DNA of 64,000 bases from Heracleum sosnowskyi (Eukaryota; Streptophyta; Magnoliopsida; Apiales; Apiaceae), in the NCBI GenBank assembly GCA_030848705.1, contig CM061243.1:3196001-3260000 (forward strand), written 5' to 3'. The notes under the pieces are model-generated. The model saw nothing but the letters and a program-made list of their open reading frames with translations, was not told where the DNA came from and did no database searches. The position numbers and the translations under genes are program-made. Shown here piece by piece: positions 31,065 through 43,549 of the stretch (position 1 is the stretch's first letter; every line of letters begins with the position of its first letter).

Positions 31065-33149
31065 ATTATTTTCCTCTTGCAGTTGGCATGAAAACTGATT
31101 TACTTAAATTCGGAATGTTACTGTGGAATATCGAACCAATTTGAGTCTAACTGCTTTCACTGGTTTTAAATATCATTGCTGCTGTTTTGTTTCTTCCTTT
31201 TCTGCTGCTTTCATTGGTTTTAAATATCTTCCATGTTTTAAATTGGGAATGTGGTACCACTTCCGGGCCCTTTCTGACCTTCGTCGAATTCTGGAGCAAC
31301 TAAAATCTACAAGTAGGTGGGCCTGTTATGAATGAATAATATGTACGGTATGGTTTATAGCCATAAAATTTCAAGTACTTGTCAAGATAAAACAACTCTG
31401 GTAGCTAGACAGAATGTATATGAACCTCAAGTAACATTGGTGTCTTTGTATTCTGAGAACTGTATCGACTGAACGATGTGTCCAGTTTTCAGGTTTCGTG
31501 TGGCTTGAATCAATGCTGGTAGATCTAGTAGGAGAGTTCCTCGCTGTACATATGAGAAATACGAAGGCATTACACCGACAGAGCAGCTGGTTTGCATGAG
31601 AAGTTGAATTTAACTTTTCTCATTTGTTCTTTTCATGATCACAAGTATTCCATAGGTTATAGTTTAATCTTTGTTGCCCAAAGGATCTGGCTTTATATTC
31701 CAAAACCTTATGTTTTCTAACAGATCTGTTGGCCTATTACACCACAAGTATCGTATATTCCAATGTTGCACAAACTAACAGCTACTAGATTCTCAACATG
31801 TTTATTAATATAGTAATATTGATGATTAATATAAATAAACTCAATCTCTTAAATTAAGAACGAGGACAACTGTTGATTACGTTACAGAGACATCTCCATA
31901 AACATACATGTTAAGTAACCGGTCACTCACTCTAAAACTGTAAAGTGACATATTTAATATCATTTTGATTTTGTCAGACAAAACTATCAACTTTTTGCCG
32001 AATAAACGGTGGGGGTGGGTTTTAGATTTTGATGTGGAAAACAGGGGAGCGGTAGAAAGTGGCCACATTCGGCTTTAACGTTACTAGGGTGTGAAGCTTT
32101 TTTGGGGAAAGATGGAATCGTCTGCATTTTATTTGGTTGCTTACTCCACTAGTTTGGATACTCATACAATAACGATAAACAACAGATGGGCCATTCTTCT
32201 AGAAGAAGAATCTGAGGAAAAATTATGCAAACAAATTTACAGGATTTATACAGACAGTCAGAACATTATCGGCACCGCACTTCCACTAGCCGCACACACA
32301 TGTGCGTCAATGAGGGTACGGTAAGTGACGGAACTAGGATTTCAGTAAAACCGAATAGTTTATTATGAAAATTGTGTTTGAAGCTAAAAGTAAATTCTTA
32401 ACTAGTTATCATGTAACATCATATATCGAAATAACGTAAAAGAGTGAAATTATAAATAAATGAATTTAGCAATTTTCGAATCGGTTCAAATCTAATAACG
32501 ATCGTATTGAATTCGAGTGTTCCAACTTACAAGTTACAAAATATCACAAAGAAGAAGGTACCAGGGTCAGTGTTACAAGTTGTGTGCCTTTGTTACATGA
32601 TGTTAACATTTGGTGGAATCAGTCATTATTTTCGAAGAGTAGTAGCGTATACTTTAAATCCAATAATTCAATCCGTTTCGGGGGCCCAGATAGGTCACCG
32701 ACTCACTGGGATGGTAAGAACTAAGAAGAGTTCGAATTTCCATGTACTTTGAAATCGTAAGTGCTGTTATTCTAACAGTTTGTGTCATAATATAAGGAAT
32801 ATTTGTTGAGGCAAGTGGGGCATCCATCACTAATCACTTACACTTGCACATTGAGCCAACCAAAGTACACCTTGATTGTTTAGTAGTAACAAATTTTAGT
32901 TTCAATCTTCATATCTTAATATAGTAGTAACAAAACTCCGAACGATATTTATTTTTTTCGAATTGAATTCGTGTCGAATTCTCGGATCGAGTTTATTTTC
33001 GACATTCTGTCTGTAGAGAATAGAGAGATCTACAGCAAACTACGTACAATGCTGTTAGAAGTCGACCTGGCAATTGAGCTGTTAGTTTTGAACTATATTG
33101 AATTATTGATACAAACAAAATTGTTAACAAACTGATTAGCTAAAAATAA
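31065..33149. other. Long stretch without recognised gene
   Basis: Short frames such as 31123-31335, 32091-32324 and 32507-32752 have no domain pattern that I know. A short internal duplication ('TTTCAYTGGTTTTAAATAT') occurs at about 31156 and 31212. I cannot exclude exons of a spliced gene, but I see no convincing chain. Confidence 0.3.
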
Positions 33150-33150
33150 T

Positions 33151-33462
33151 ACTTGTTCCATTCATTTTTATACAGTTTTTATTTTGAAATGTCGCTCTCA
33201 TTTATATACATTTCAAAAATAATAACTTTTAATAATATAAAATATTATTACACTCACTACTTTTCTCCGCTATCTCTATTCTATAATAATATAAAATACT
33301 ATTATACCCACTACTTTTCTCATTTCCTACACTATTTCAAATCTATTATTAAATATTGATAGATCCCACCACTTTACTCATTTTTCATCTAATTTTACTC
33401 ATTTTTTATATTTTTTCTTGGTGTTTGTGAATATATAAAATCCGGTGGGACGGAAGGGGTAA
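33151..33462 (+). mobile_element. Stowaway/mariner-like MITE, degenerate
   Basis: The right end (GGGACGGAAGGGG, near 33447-33459) and the left end (ACTTGTTCCATTC) approximate the CTCCCTCCGTCCC termini of Stowaway-type MITEs. The interior is AT-rich and holds two copies of 'AATAATATAAAATAYTATTA'. Confidence 0.5.
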
Positions 33463-33613
33463 TAAATAACAAACTACCAGCATTTACTTTGCGTTAGATG
33501 GCCTGTCAAATATTTGCCGCTGCACACACGTCTGATTCTGCCCTACCTGGGTACCAAACTGATTGAACTTCAAGCTATTCCATCATGTATATCTAATTGT
33601 TTCTTAGAAGACT

Positions 33614-33641
33614 CTCAAGTCTCAAGTCTCAAGTCTCAAGT
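33614..33641 (+). repeat. Microsatellite (CTCAAGT)x4
   Basis: Four perfect 7-bp units in a row. Confidence 0.9.
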
Positions 33642-33684
33642 CTCCTCTTTTATATAATTTTCTCCGTACACTATTTATAAATAC

Positions 33685-33956
33685 TACTACGTCCGTCCCT
33701 CCCAATTGTTTATATTTGAGTCCGGTACGGAGATAAAAAAAATAAGTAAAGTAGTGGAAAAAAGTAGAAAGAAGGAGTAAAATGGTCGACCTATTAATAT
33801 TTAGTGTATAAAGTAAGTAAATTAAAGGAAAGTAGTATGAGTAGTTAATTTTTATATTATAAAACTTTACTACTTTAGAAAATTTTGGAATGTAAACAAT
33901 TGGGAGGGACATTCTAAAAAGAAAAGTTTAAAGAAATGGATGGGACGGAGGGAGTA
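33685..33956 (+). mobile_element. Stowaway-like MITE with two layers of inverted repeats
   Basis: Outer ends TACTACGTCCGTCCC and GGGACGGAGGGAGTA are inverted and bounded by TA. A second, inner inverted repeat (CCCTCCCAATTGTTTA at about 33698 and AAACAATTGGGAGGG near 33894-33909) lies within. No coding capacity. Confidence 0.65.
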
Positions 33957-34095
33957 ACTTTCGCACATATGTTTTATAAATATTATTTCTAAATATTTTA
34001 GTAACAAATTAAAGTAATTTTTAATGGTTTTTAGAAAAATTGTAAAATAATGTCTACAAATTCCATAAAATTGATGATACTTATATTATTAACTC

Positions 34096-34420
34096 CTTAT
34101 ATATAATAAGTATAAGGGAGATCGTATCCAAAATTCTGGCTCAATACCGTCAAAACAATCTCAACCGTTAAATTTAATATTTTTAAAAATAGACGATCAA
34201 GATTATATCATAAGTATAAAATATAAATTATTATCTACAAAAGATATGAGTCAAAAGTTGGAGTATTAGTATTATAATTGGATTAGAAGTAATTATATCA
34301 TATTACGCAAAAATAATCTAAACCGTTGAATTTAATATTTTTAAAAATAAATGATCAAAATTATATTATATAAATTATAAATTATATTTTTATATATAAT
34401 AAGAGTAAAAGAGATAATAT
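34096..34420 (+). repeat. Two diverged tandem units
   Basis: Words 'CAACCGTTAAATTTAATA' plus 'TTTTTAAAAATA' recur about 165 bp later as 'AACCGTTGAATTTAATA' plus 'TTTTTAAAAATA', each followed by 'GATCAARATTATAT'. The origin is unclear. Confidence 0.5.
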
Positions 34421-34565
34421 GAATGTACTGCCATAGATCTAGGGATCGATTCCTAACAACAATAAAATATTTTAAATTTTACTTAAAAAATTGATCCATG
34501 CGCTTAACTTCGAAAATAGAAAAGAAAAAAAAACAAATTCATGCACGCCGCACGGTGCGACAGAG

Positions 34566-34932
34566 GCCTCGTTTGTTTTGTCAATTTTATAATTACGCGG
34601 GAACTCATGTTTCCTTGTAACTTAGTTACAACCTACAATCATAGGTTTCAAGGTGATTTAAAATTTTGTGTTTGGATGATTATTATGTAACTAGAAATTA
34701 CGTTGTTATTTTTGGTAAGTAATTAATGAATTTACATTTGATAACTATGTAATTTGGAGTGACCACGGGAAACCTTGGTAACTAAATTTCTATATTTTGG
34801 GGTAACTGTTAAAACCTTGGAACTTTGAGTTCCCTTGTCAAATTTAAAATACAATGAACCAAACACTGTAACTCATTTTTAGTCCAAGGAAGTTTTAGTT
34901 ACATAACTTAATTATATCGAAACAAACGAGGC
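34566..34932 (+). mobile_element. MITE with 13-bp terminal inverted repeats
   Basis: GCCTCGTTTGTTT at the left is exactly complementary to AAACAAACGAGGC at the right; 367 bp in total. The interior has inverted 'GTAACTTAGTTAC'-type sequence and no ORF. The superfamily is uncertain because I saw no clean target duplication. Confidence 0.65.
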
Positions 34933-35484
34933 TAAAGTGCAATTCTCAAACCTGTACAATTTGTGTTAGAACCGGTGCATGCGACATAGCCCATTCTGGT
35001 CATTATGCTCTCTTTGTTCCATAATTTTTGTCTTGTTTGATTTTTGATGGTCAAACTGATCAAATTTTGTCCAAAAATTACATATATTATATAATTAAAA
35101 TTTATTATAAAAATTATACGGTTTGAAAGTATATTCAACCTACTTAAATTTAATTATTAAAGGTGTAATAATTTAAACCAAATATAAGTATAAATTGAAA
35201 ATTCTCAATATAAGTATATCATGACTAACAATAATACACGTGGATCCCTACGTTATGATACAAGAGACGTAGGAGAAATCCTGTACATGAATTTAGTTTA
35301 GAAATTTTACTTACAAATAAAATGGCTTAGTTAATTAATATTAACATAACACTTTTTTTAAAGGACATAACACTTTCATTCATCCAAATCATATTATATT
35401 ATTTAACATAAAACAAACGTTAAAGGATAATTCAAAATATTATTAAAAAGTGAGAGTTTCATATTCATTAACAATAATGATGAA

Positions 35485-35964
35485 TGTTACCCAGTAGATG
35501 TCGATTACAGAAGGGGGGTTGAATGTAATCGTATGAAATAATCGAATAAACAAATATAAAACAATCAATATCAGCTTTTATTAAACTTTATAAAAACCGA
35601 TACAAACTCTCTCAAGAAACTATGAGTTCTTAAGAGCTGTTAGGTTTACAAAAATACTCGTGTAAAGCTATTACTCTCGTAAAATCTATCCCGTGTTTAT
35701 ATACACACACAGCTACACATTCTGTTACATAAGATAATCTTCATTTAATTAGATTGTTCTTCTTGTCGCTTATCTTCTGTAACAGCTTCGGTGAAATATA
35801 TCTTTTGTAAATCAATCATTTCCTGAAATTGCGGAATAGTATCAATCAATATCTGCTGACTTGTCCTGCCATTGATGATGACATCATCAGACGTCAGCTC
35901 CTGATGCTCCAAGTACTGATGCTACCCGATCCTGACGCACTCATTAAATCATCATTTTCCAACA
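35485..35964 (-). mobile_element. Solo LTR (Copia type) with perfect target duplication
   Basis: The 480-bp segment reads TGTTGGAAAATG ... TGGGTAACA on the minus strand and is flanked by ATGAA on both sides (35480-35484 and 35965-35969). It contains a TATATAAACACG promoter-like motif and the 'TTCAACCCCCCTTCTG' signature near its 3' end, like the LTRs at 15379 and 22236. No internal region is present, so it arose by recombination between two LTRs. Confidence 0.85.
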
Positions 35965-36189
35965 ATGAATATAATATTTATAGAGTATAAGGATCATGAG
36001 GTTAATATCAACGTACTTTTCCTAAGATCACAATACATGTAAACAAATAAATCTAATAATCTATTGTTAAATATTTACTTAACATATATTTTGATTTATT
36101 TATAAATTAGAAAAGTGAATAATTAGTTAGTTAATATAATACACTCAAATCATCAATTACTATCTCAGAAGTCGAGATCTATATCCTCA

Positions 36190-36433
36190 TATTCATAATT
36201 TAGTAAGAAAAAAAAAAGGGATTTTAGTAAGAAAAATAGAAAATATAACATAATTTAGTTGAAAAAGGTAATTACCCAATGAAGGGGATTTTATTAGAAA
36301 AAATAGGTAATTATTATTTAATATTTTCTTTATAAATAAGTAGGGTTAATTAAGTAAAATCACGAAGTACAAAAAAACAGGTACCGTATCAACCAAACTT
36401 TTAATATTTCGTTTTTAATAATATAGTATAGAT
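36190..36433 (-). mobile_element. Helitron family A, 5' end fragment
   Basis: On the minus strand it begins TCTATACTATATTATT at 36433 and continues with 'AAAGTTTGGTTGATACGG', matching the 5' parts at 39718 and 40908. The 3' side is truncated. Confidence 0.6.
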
Positions 36434-37188
36434 TGTTTAGTTGTTGTAATAGTTTTTGTGTCAAATGTCGTATGCTTTCTAATTTTAAAATTAATATATT
36501 TATATTTTTTATGTTTTTTCACTCTTTTACTTTATTTTACCAAATATAATGGATTTCTAACTTGTTTTTGGAAAATTACAAAATGATATCTATAATTTTA
36601 TAAATAATTTTTGAATAATGTGTACAATTCAATAATATTTTAAAAATATATAATCTATTATTATATATATAATAGAGCAACTAGGGGGTTTAGTGAGACA
36701 ATTTAATTATCTTGAAATTACTAAATTACCCCTCTTATATTATATTAATGATAAAAAATTTGTTCTTGATGTGAATTGAACTCAGGACCTAGGTGTGACA
36801 ACTTAAAAATTATTAACCTCGTATTCACGAAAATCACTTGTTTTATGTTTCTTAATATTTTTTTAGAGTAGTACCAATAATTTTTATAATACAAATTCGA
36901 TATTAACATATGTCACTACTACAATATTGAAATTTTTTAATGTCAACCAAATATCACTTGCTATATTTTTCTTTAATATTTAATTATATTCTCATATGTA
37001 ATAAGCATAAAACGAATTTTATTCTCATATGTAATAAGCATAAAACGAATTTTATCTATTATTTTACATTTAAATCTTTTTCATTATTAGACATTAACAA
37101 CTTATAATTGTAGATCCATTTTTTAAATTTTCGTCTTCAATAAATAAAATTTATATGTTGATTATTTTCGAAAACTACACCATTAGTC

Positions 37189-38165
37189 TATAAAGTATTG
37201 AACCTGAAAACTGGAAAAAAAAATCTTTGTATACTAATCTAAAAGTTTTTGTAGCAGAATTTTAGAAGAAAGTTGAGATTGTCATCGTACGACTAAATCA
37301 AATATAAACTAATATTTGTTTAAAATTTTCGAATATTTATTTTAAAATATTAAATTATTTGTGTCAAGTGGTAATTATAAGGTAAAATGAGTAACTTATC
37401 AATAATCAATTTACCGACTTTTTGAGAGATATAAGTAATAGTTTTCTAAAATAAAGTATATCCACAATTGTACAATTATCGAATTCAATATGTCTCCTAT
37501 TAAGTTTAAACTCGGATGGAGATTATAATTATCAAATATTTATATATATAATCATAACACTTCAACAAAGCAGAGGATCGTTTACTTCATAACAATACTG
37601 ATGTCAATAATAACTATCATATAATTGATTTATCGCACATTTAACGTTTACATATACGATATATTTTGAAAAAAGGAATAAAAAATATATTCGTATCTAG
37701 AGCATGCCCGTATGTAGAACTAAAAACATAATTATAATGGCAGTGTTTAAACAATATCTGCATAAACTTGTCGTTTATCACTAGCTGGATCTTGCCAAAC
37801 CAGTATATAAAGTATTGAATTTGAAAACTGGAAAAGATTTTTTTTTTGTATACTAATAAAAAAAAGTTTTTGAAATAGGCTTTTAAAAGAAAGTTGAGGT
37901 TCTCATCGTACTAAATCAAATATAAACTAACATCGGTTTAAAATTTTTGAATATTTATGATAAAATATTAAAAGTATTGAATGTTGAATTATTTGTGTCA
38001 AGTGACAATTGTAAGGTAAAGCGAGTAACTTATCACGAATCAATTTACCAATTTTTGAGAGAAAAAAGTAATAGTTTTCTAAAATAAAGCATGTCAACAA
38101 TTGTACAATTATTGAATTCAATATGTCTGCTATTAAGCTTAAACTTGGATGGAGATTACAATTAT

Positions 38166-38207
<42 letters not shown>

Positions 38208-39108
38208 CATAACACTTTAACAAACTAGGGGATCGTTAACTTCACAACAATACTGATGTCAATAATAACTATCATATAAATGATTTATCGCACATTTAAC
38301 GTTTAGATATACAATATATTTTGAAAAAAAGAAAAAAATATGTTTGTATCTAGAGCATGCCCTTACGCAAGACTAAAAACATAATTTTAATGGCAATGTT
38401 TAAACAATATATACATAAACTTGTCATGTATCGCTAACTGGATCTTGACAAACCAGTATATAAAGTATTGAACCGGAGTATATAACCTGAAAACTTGAAA
38501 AGATTTTTCTCTTTGTATACTGTTAAAAAAAAACTGTAGGAGGCTTTTACAAGAAAGTTGAGGTTGTCATTGTATGACTAAATCAGATATAAACTAATAT
38601 CGATTTAAAATTTTCGAATATTTATGATAAAATATTAAAAGTATTAAATGTTAAATTAGTTGTGTCAAGTGGCAATTGTAAGTTAAAGCGAGTAATTTAT
38701 CACGAATCAATTTACCAACTTTTTGAGATATATAAGTAATAGTTTTATAAAATAAAGTATATCCAAAATTGTATAATTATCGAATTCAAAATATCTGCTA
38801 TTAAGCTTAAACTCGGATATAGACTACAATTATCAAATTTTTATATATATAAGCATAACACTTCAACAAATTCGGGGATCGTTAACTTCACAACAATACT
38901 AATGTCAATATTAACTATCATATAATTGATTTAGCACACCTTTAAGGTTTAGGTGTACAATATATTTTGAAAAAAGAATAATAAATATATATTCGTATCT
39001 AGAGCATGCCCGTATGTAGGACTAAAAACATAATTTTAATAGCAGTATTTAAACAATATCTGCATAAACTTGTCGTTTATCACTAACCGGATCTTGCCAA
39101 ACCAATAA
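37189..39108 (+). repeat. Three tandem units of about 615-655 bp inside the Helitron
   Basis: Units start near 37189, 37804 and 38459 with 'TATAAAGTATTGAA' and end near 'GGATCTTGCCAAACCA'. Each holds 'ATCTAGAGCATGCCC' (about 37695, 38350, 38998), a partial copy of the element's 3' terminal sequence at 39272-39283. The second unit has a (TA)n run. Confidence 0.85.
38169..38204 (+). repeat. (TA)n microsatellite
   Basis: About 18 TA dinucleotides in the middle tandem unit. The other two units have only a few TA at this place. Confidence 0.85.
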
Positions 39109-39372
39109 ATGTTTGTGCTTAGTGACATCAACTGTAGAATTCAAAACTTTAAAATGTTTTCAAGGTATATCACTAACTAACGTTATTCATTAGCACGACA
39201 AGTCCATGTACAAAATGGAAGAAATTGCATCTTACAATATAATATGTACACACTTTAGTAATATGTGAGTTTAGAGCATGCCCGTGCCTCGTACGGGCTA
39301 TAAAGCTAGTTACTAATAATACTTCAAAATGACATATTTGCCCCCGATGATCAAACCATGCAAACTTCCTTA

Positions 39373-39690
39373 TCTATACTATTATATTAAAGACGAAACA
39401 TTGAAAGTTTTGTAGTCTGGTCCTCAAAATTTTTGTAGTCTGATCACTCCATTCATAGTCGTTAGATATTTCTGATCAAATCGATAAGAACTGATCAAAT
39501 CGATAAGAACCGTTAGATAAAATATTAAAATTATTATGTATAATATTTTTTCTATTTTTCCTAACTAAAACATCTCATTTTCAAAAAATATCGCGTATAT
39601 TTTTTTTATATTTTCTAACTAATATTTCTCCTAACTAAAACCTAAAAAACATCACGAGCTATTCCATTTAGTAGCATAAAATATTAATAT
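39373..39690 (+). mobile_element. Helitron family A, 5' end fragment
   Basis: Starts TCTATACTATTATATTAAA and then 'GACGAAACATTGAAAG', preceded by A-rich DNA. The 3' end is not present before the next 5' end at 39718. Confidence 0.6.
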
Positions 39691-39717
39691 TATAAATCTA
39701 TCTATCTATCTATACTA

Positions 39718-40900
39718 TCTATACTATTTATAAAAGACGAAACACTAAAAGTTTGGTCGGTACGGTACCTATTTTTTGGTAATTTATGATTTTACTAAAT
39801 TACCCTTACTTATCTATAAAAAAAATATTATTAAATAATAAGATCTATTTATTACCAGTTACCTTTTTCAACTAAAACATGTTATTTTTTCAATTTTTCC
39901 TTACAAGAATTCCCTTTTTCCAAAAATATCACGGACAACCCTTAATTATTTATTTTAAAACCTATTTTAATATCGCAGACAATTACCTTTTTCAACTAAA
40001 AAATATTACCTTTTCTATTTTTCCTTATTAAAATCTCTCATTTTCCAAAAATATCACGGGCAACCCTTAATTATTTATTTTAAAATCTATTTTAATGCTT
40101 TTAAAATTATTTTAAAAGGCATAGTTTTTTGGTTCTTGACGATTTTACTTAATTACTCTTACTTATCTATAAAAAAAGAGTAAATAGCATTTTGTGTACC
40201 TAAACTATACAACTTCTGCATTTTGTGTACCTAAACTATCAATTGTGCACTTTGTGTACTTGAAGTATGCAAAAACAAACAATTTGTGTACTTCCGTTGT
40301 TTATTTATTCAAATGATGCATTTTGTGTATCTTAACTATTAAAATTGAGCAATTAGTGTACTTGAAGTTTGCTAATAGAATTTATAACACATTGTTTCTA
40401 TATATTTAATTATATGTATATTAATGGAATATCAAAAAATAAATTTATAACCAATTAATTCTCCAACTAAAATACATTACTTTTTCTATTTTTTCTATCA
40501 AAATCCCTTCATTCTAAAAATATCACAGGAAATTAACTTTTTAACTAAAACATGTTAATTTTTTTATTTTACCTTACAAAAATCTCTCTTTTCCCAAAAA
40601 TATCACGGTCAAAATCTTACTTATTTATTTTAAAACTTATTTTAATATTTTTAATTCTATAAAAAAATTACCTATTTTAAAATTTAACATATTTTTTTAA
40701 ACAAATTCAGGGTAATTGCCTTTTTCAACTAAAACATGTTACTTTTCCTTAATATCACATGAAAATCGTAACTTATTTATTTTAAAATCTATTTTAATAA
40801 TTTTAATTATTTAAAAAAGTTTAACACACTTAATAAAATACTAAAACGTAAATAATAAAATAACAACTATTTTAAAATAATTCATGCATCGCACGAGTTT
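39718..40900 (+). mobile_element. Helitron family A copy
   Basis: The 5' end is TCTATACTATTTATAAAA and then GACGAAACACTAAAAG. The 3' region has a decayed hairpin (ATGCATCGCACGAG near 40874-40887). The interior alternates 'TTTTTCAACTAAAACATGTT' and 'CCAAAAATATCACGG' blocks. A minisatellite has been added at 40176-40385. No coding capacity. Confidence 0.55.
40176..40385 (+). repeat. Minisatellite with 'TTTGTGTACCTAAACTAT' units
   Basis: About six diverged units of roughly 30-35 bp, alternating 'GTGTACCTAAACTAT' and 'GTGTACTTGAAGTWTGC'. It interrupts the family A Helitron interior. Confidence 0.7.
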
Positions 40901-40907
40901 ATATGGT

Positions 40908-41725
40908 TAAATACGAAACATGAAAAGTTTGGTCGGTACGGTACATGTTTTTTGGTACCTATTTTTTTGTACTTCGTGATTTTACTTAATTACCCATACT
41001 TATTTTAAAAAAATTATTATTAAATATTAACATAACTTATTTATAATTATTTACCTTTTTCAGCTAAACCGTATTATTTTTTCTAGAAAAATCCCCTCTT
41101 TTTCCAAAAATATCAAGAAGAAAAATTATAAAAAAACAAGACATTTTATAACCAATTACCTTTTTCAGCTAAAACACATTATTTTTTCTGTTATTCCTAA
41201 CAAAATCTACTTCTTTTTCAAAAAATATTACGGACAATTACTTTTTTTAATTAAAATATGTTACATTTTTCTATTTTAATTTACTAAAATTCATCCTTTT
41301 CCAAAAATATTACGGGTAAACCCTTAATTATTTATTTTAAAATATAATTTAATACTTTTAATTTTTAAAAAAGTTTTCATATTTTAACACGTATACATGT
41401 TTTTTTTAACAAATGTAATTAATAAAATATTATAAAATCTACTCCATTTTCAAAAATATCATGGGCAAATACCTTTTTATTTAAAACATGTTATCTTTTC
41501 TATTTTTACTTATTAAAATCTGTTTTTTTTTCAAAAATATCACGGGTAAACCCTTAATTATTAATTTTAAAACCTAATTTAATGCTTTTATTTTTAAATT
41601 TTTTTGCGTATTTTAACATGCATACTTATTTTTTAACATAAACAATAAATAAAAAAATATAATTTAAATAATCAAATAATAATTATTAAAAACAGTCCGT
41701 ACATCCCACGGATTTTAAGCTACTA
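40908..41725 (+). mobile_element. Helitron family A copy, 5' end slightly truncated
   Basis: Begins 'ACGAAACATGAAAAGTTTGG' and ends with the hairpin-like CCGTACATCCCACGG (about 41697-41711) followed by TTTTAAGCTACTA. The interior consists of the same alternating blocks as the neighbouring copy. Confidence 0.5.
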
Positions 41726-42037
41726 CTAACAGTACTATAGAATATAATATACTAATGAAAGTGATCAATTATACAAGGGGACGACCATCAATTCATCATT
41801 CTGTTATAGTACTCTGACAAAGTTATTTGGACGGAGTAATCTTGTTTTTGACAATGACAAGTTTGGAATACTCGTATCTTTAGTACAGAGAGCGAGGAAA
41901 ATAATGCTACCTCAAGAATCGGCGATTAAATCCGATAACTTCAACGACGCATCATAGAGTGACTGATTGGAAGTGGGAATATGATTTAGCTAAACAGAAA
42001 GACTAAAACTAAATAGTACCGCTAAACACCCCAAAAA
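41726..42037. other. Short spacer between Helitrons, nothing recognised
   Basis: About 310 bp of mixed composition without a frame or repeat that I can place. Confidence 0.35.
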
Positions 42038-42780
42038 TCAATATACTTATATAAAGGAGAAGACGAGGGCGGTGAGGTGGCGCTCTCAAATCGCTTGAAT
42101 CTATTTTTCTAATTTTCTCAAATTTATATACTTATATAAAGGAGAAGACGAGGGCGGTGAGGTGGCGCTCTCAAATCGCTTGAATCTATTTTTCTAATTT
42201 TCTCAAATTTTTGAATTAATAATACCAAAGATTAGAAAATGTCTCAATTTCCGTTTAAATCTCTACTAATAAAGGAAACTAAATATACAATTTGATACTA
42301 ATTGAGGAAACTAAATATACTTATATAAAGGAGAAGACGAGGGCGGTGAGGTGGCGCTCTCAAATCGCTTGAATCTATTTTTCTAATTTTCTCAAATTTT
42401 TGAATTAATAATACCAAAGATTAGAAAATGTCTCAATTTCCGTTTAAATCGCTTGAATCTATTTTTCTAATTTTCTCAAATTTTTGAATTAATAATACCA
42501 AAGATTAGAAAATGTCTCAATTTCCGTTTAAATCTCTACTAATAGAGGAAACTAAATATACAATTTGATACTAATTGAGGAAACTAAATATACTTATATA
42601 AAGGAGAAGACGAGGGCGGTGAGGTGGCGCTCTCAAATCGCTTGAATCTATTTTTCTAATTTTCTCAAATTTTTGAATTAATAATACCAAAGATTAGAAA
42701 ATGTCTCAATTTCCGTTTAAATCTCTACTAATAGAGGAAACTAAATATACAATTTGATATTAATTGAGGAAACTAAATAT
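42038..42780 (+). repeat. Tandem copies of the Helitron 5' terminus
   Basis: The terminal block 'TATAAAGGAGAAGACGAGGG' continuing with 'GGTGAGGTGGCGCTCTCAAA' occurs at about 42050, 42135, 42325 and 42597. Further partial copies lack the terminus. The longest unit is close to 280 bp. Confidence 0.88.
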
Positions 42781-43110
42781 AAAATTTGACTTTAAAATTT
42801 TCACTAATTGAGGAAAATAAATATACAATTTTAATATTCTTACATTTAAAATTTTCACTAATGGAGGAAAGTAAATATACAATTTTAATTAGAAAATGTC
42901 TCAATTTCCGTTTAAATCTCTACTAATAGAGGAAACTAAATATACAATTTGACTTTAAAATTTTCACTAATTGAGGAAAGTGAATATACAATTTTAATAT
43001 TCTTACATTTAAAATTTTCACTAATGGAGGAAAGTAAATATACAATTTTAATATTATTGCATTTAAAATCTTTACTGATGGAGGAAAGTAAATATACAAT
43101 TTAATCTATT
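42781..43110 (+). repeat. Minisatellite, about 62-68-bp units
   Basis: About five units of 'ACTAATGGAGGAAAGTAAA' followed by 'TATACAATTTTAATATT' and 'CATTTAAAATTTTC', continuing directly from the 5'-end array. Confidence 0.8.
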
Positions 43111-43549
43111 TTTATAGAGCACCTCTATCTTAAATATTAAAAACTGAAATTTTCTTTTTTAATTCATAATTTGTAGAAAATATAGTACTTATAAAAGACA
43201 AGTATTCTAAAAATCTTTTATATATATAAAGGAAAATCTCCAAGAGCTCCAGAATCGCTCGATTCATATTTATCTAATTTTCTAGAGCTCTATATTTAAA
43301 AATTTTAAAATTAAAACTTACTTATTTAAGTCCTATATTTTAGAAGAAAAATCTAAACCTTTTTAAATTTAAAATTGTATAAAAGAAATAATTGTATAAA
43401 AGGTAAGTATACCTCTAATTGAAACTTTTTTAAAATCTTTATCTTATTCTTTATTATATCTTTATATTTTTATATAAAAAGAAATATTTATTTTTTTCTA
43501 GGGCTTCTCTATTTTAACTCAATAAAATTAAATTTCTTTTTTTTCCTTA

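Larger units (their letters stand above)
36654..39309 (+). mobile_element. Helitron family C with three internal tandem units
   Basis: The 5' end is TCTATTATTATATATA after an A. The 3' end is the hairpin GCCCGTGCCTCGTACGGGC (39280-39298), then seven bases, CTAG (39306-39309) and T, the canonical Helitron terminus. The interior carries three units of about 615-655 bp. I see no Rep/helicase gene, so it is non-autonomous. The 3' end is secure; the 5' end is inferred from the TC start and the AT-rich context. Confidence 0.7.

Noticed and set aside
32091..32752. Possible small genes between 32091 and 32752
   Set aside because: No recognisable domain, no splice chain and AT-rich context; kept only as an unannotated stretch.
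37189..39108. CRISPR-like or satellite array
   Set aside because: The repeats are 615-655 bp without unique spacers and lie inside a Helitron with a canonical 3' end.
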